The notes beneath the pieces were generated by a model that was not told the origin of the DNA, searched no databases, and saw nothing but the letters and a program-made list of their open reading frames with translations. 23,088 nt of DNA from an uncultured Bdellovibrionales bacterium (GTDB lineage: Bacteria > Bdellovibrionota > FAC87 > UBA2466), in the NCBI GenBank assembly GCA_937903155.1, contig CALCZU010000073.1, positions 1 to 23,088 of the forward strand, in the 5' to 3' direction. Numbering within the stretch: the first letter of the stretch is position 1; each line of letters opens with the position of its first letter. Shown one piece after another: positions 23,038 to 23,088 of the stretch. The translations under genes and the position numbers were made by a program.

Positions 23038-23088
23038 CCTCCTCAGAAAAATGGACACCTGGAATTAGGTGGTATAAGGGAAAGCTGA

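Noticed and set aside
1..23088. tRNA, rRNA, prophage, toxin-antitoxin or classical defence genes
   Set aside because: I looked through the gaps and coding frames and found no cloverleaf, integrase, transposase, nuclease or antitoxin signature.

Overview
The window reads as chromosomal DNA of a free-living Gram-negative bacterium with mid-40s GC by eye. At least nine of its 19 confident genes begin with a Sec signal peptide or a lipobox. Short intergenic gaps, a receiver-only response regulator, a bacterial protein O-mannosyltransferase and a patatin-like lipase together recall Bdellovibrionota/Oligoflexia. That placement is inference from gene style: no rRNA or ribosomal marker is present.

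Layout. Positions 1-3550 hold a receiver-only response regulator, a long AT-rich gap, and two secreted proteins of unknown function meeting tail to tail. Positions 3551-5779 (minus) hold a nitroreductase behind a secreted ankyrin-like protein. Position 5911 starts a long acyl-CoA dehydrogenase. Positions 7721-13545 are a minus-strand run: lipoprotein, Crp/Fnr regulator, 3-oxoacid CoA-transferase A and B, an unknown secreted protein and a patatin-like protein joined to it by an ATGA overlap. Positions 13612-17029 hold a Nudix hydrolase, a protein O-mannosyltransferase, a proline-rich repeat lipoprotein, a small lipoprotein and a PsbP/DcrB-like secreted protein. Positions 17030-17422 are a large palindromic, MITE-like segment. 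Then follow a family 4 glycosyltransferase (minus), the riboflavin operon ribE-ribBA-ribH with overlapping genes, a secreted protein with an HEGRH zincin motif, a region of GTGTCA-type inverted repeats, and a small secreted protein.

How the genes fit together. The acyl-CoA dehydrogenase, the CoA-transferase pair and perhaps the Crp-like regulator point to fatty-acid or ketoacid breakdown. The Rib genes make riboflavin (no ribD is visible here), which feeds flavoenzymes such as the dehydrogenase and the nitroreductase. The mannosyltransferase and the glycosyltransferase suggest surface glycosylation.

The points most worth a second look are the 393-bp palindromic element whose end encodes the last residues of the glycosyltransferase; the patatin-like protein with Asn where the catalytic Asp should be, coupled to an unknown secreted partner; the secreted HEGRH protein; a predicted leaderless start for scoA; and convergent gene pairs with almost no space between stops. 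I saw no CRISPR array, tRNA, rRNA, transposase, integrase or recognisable defence system.
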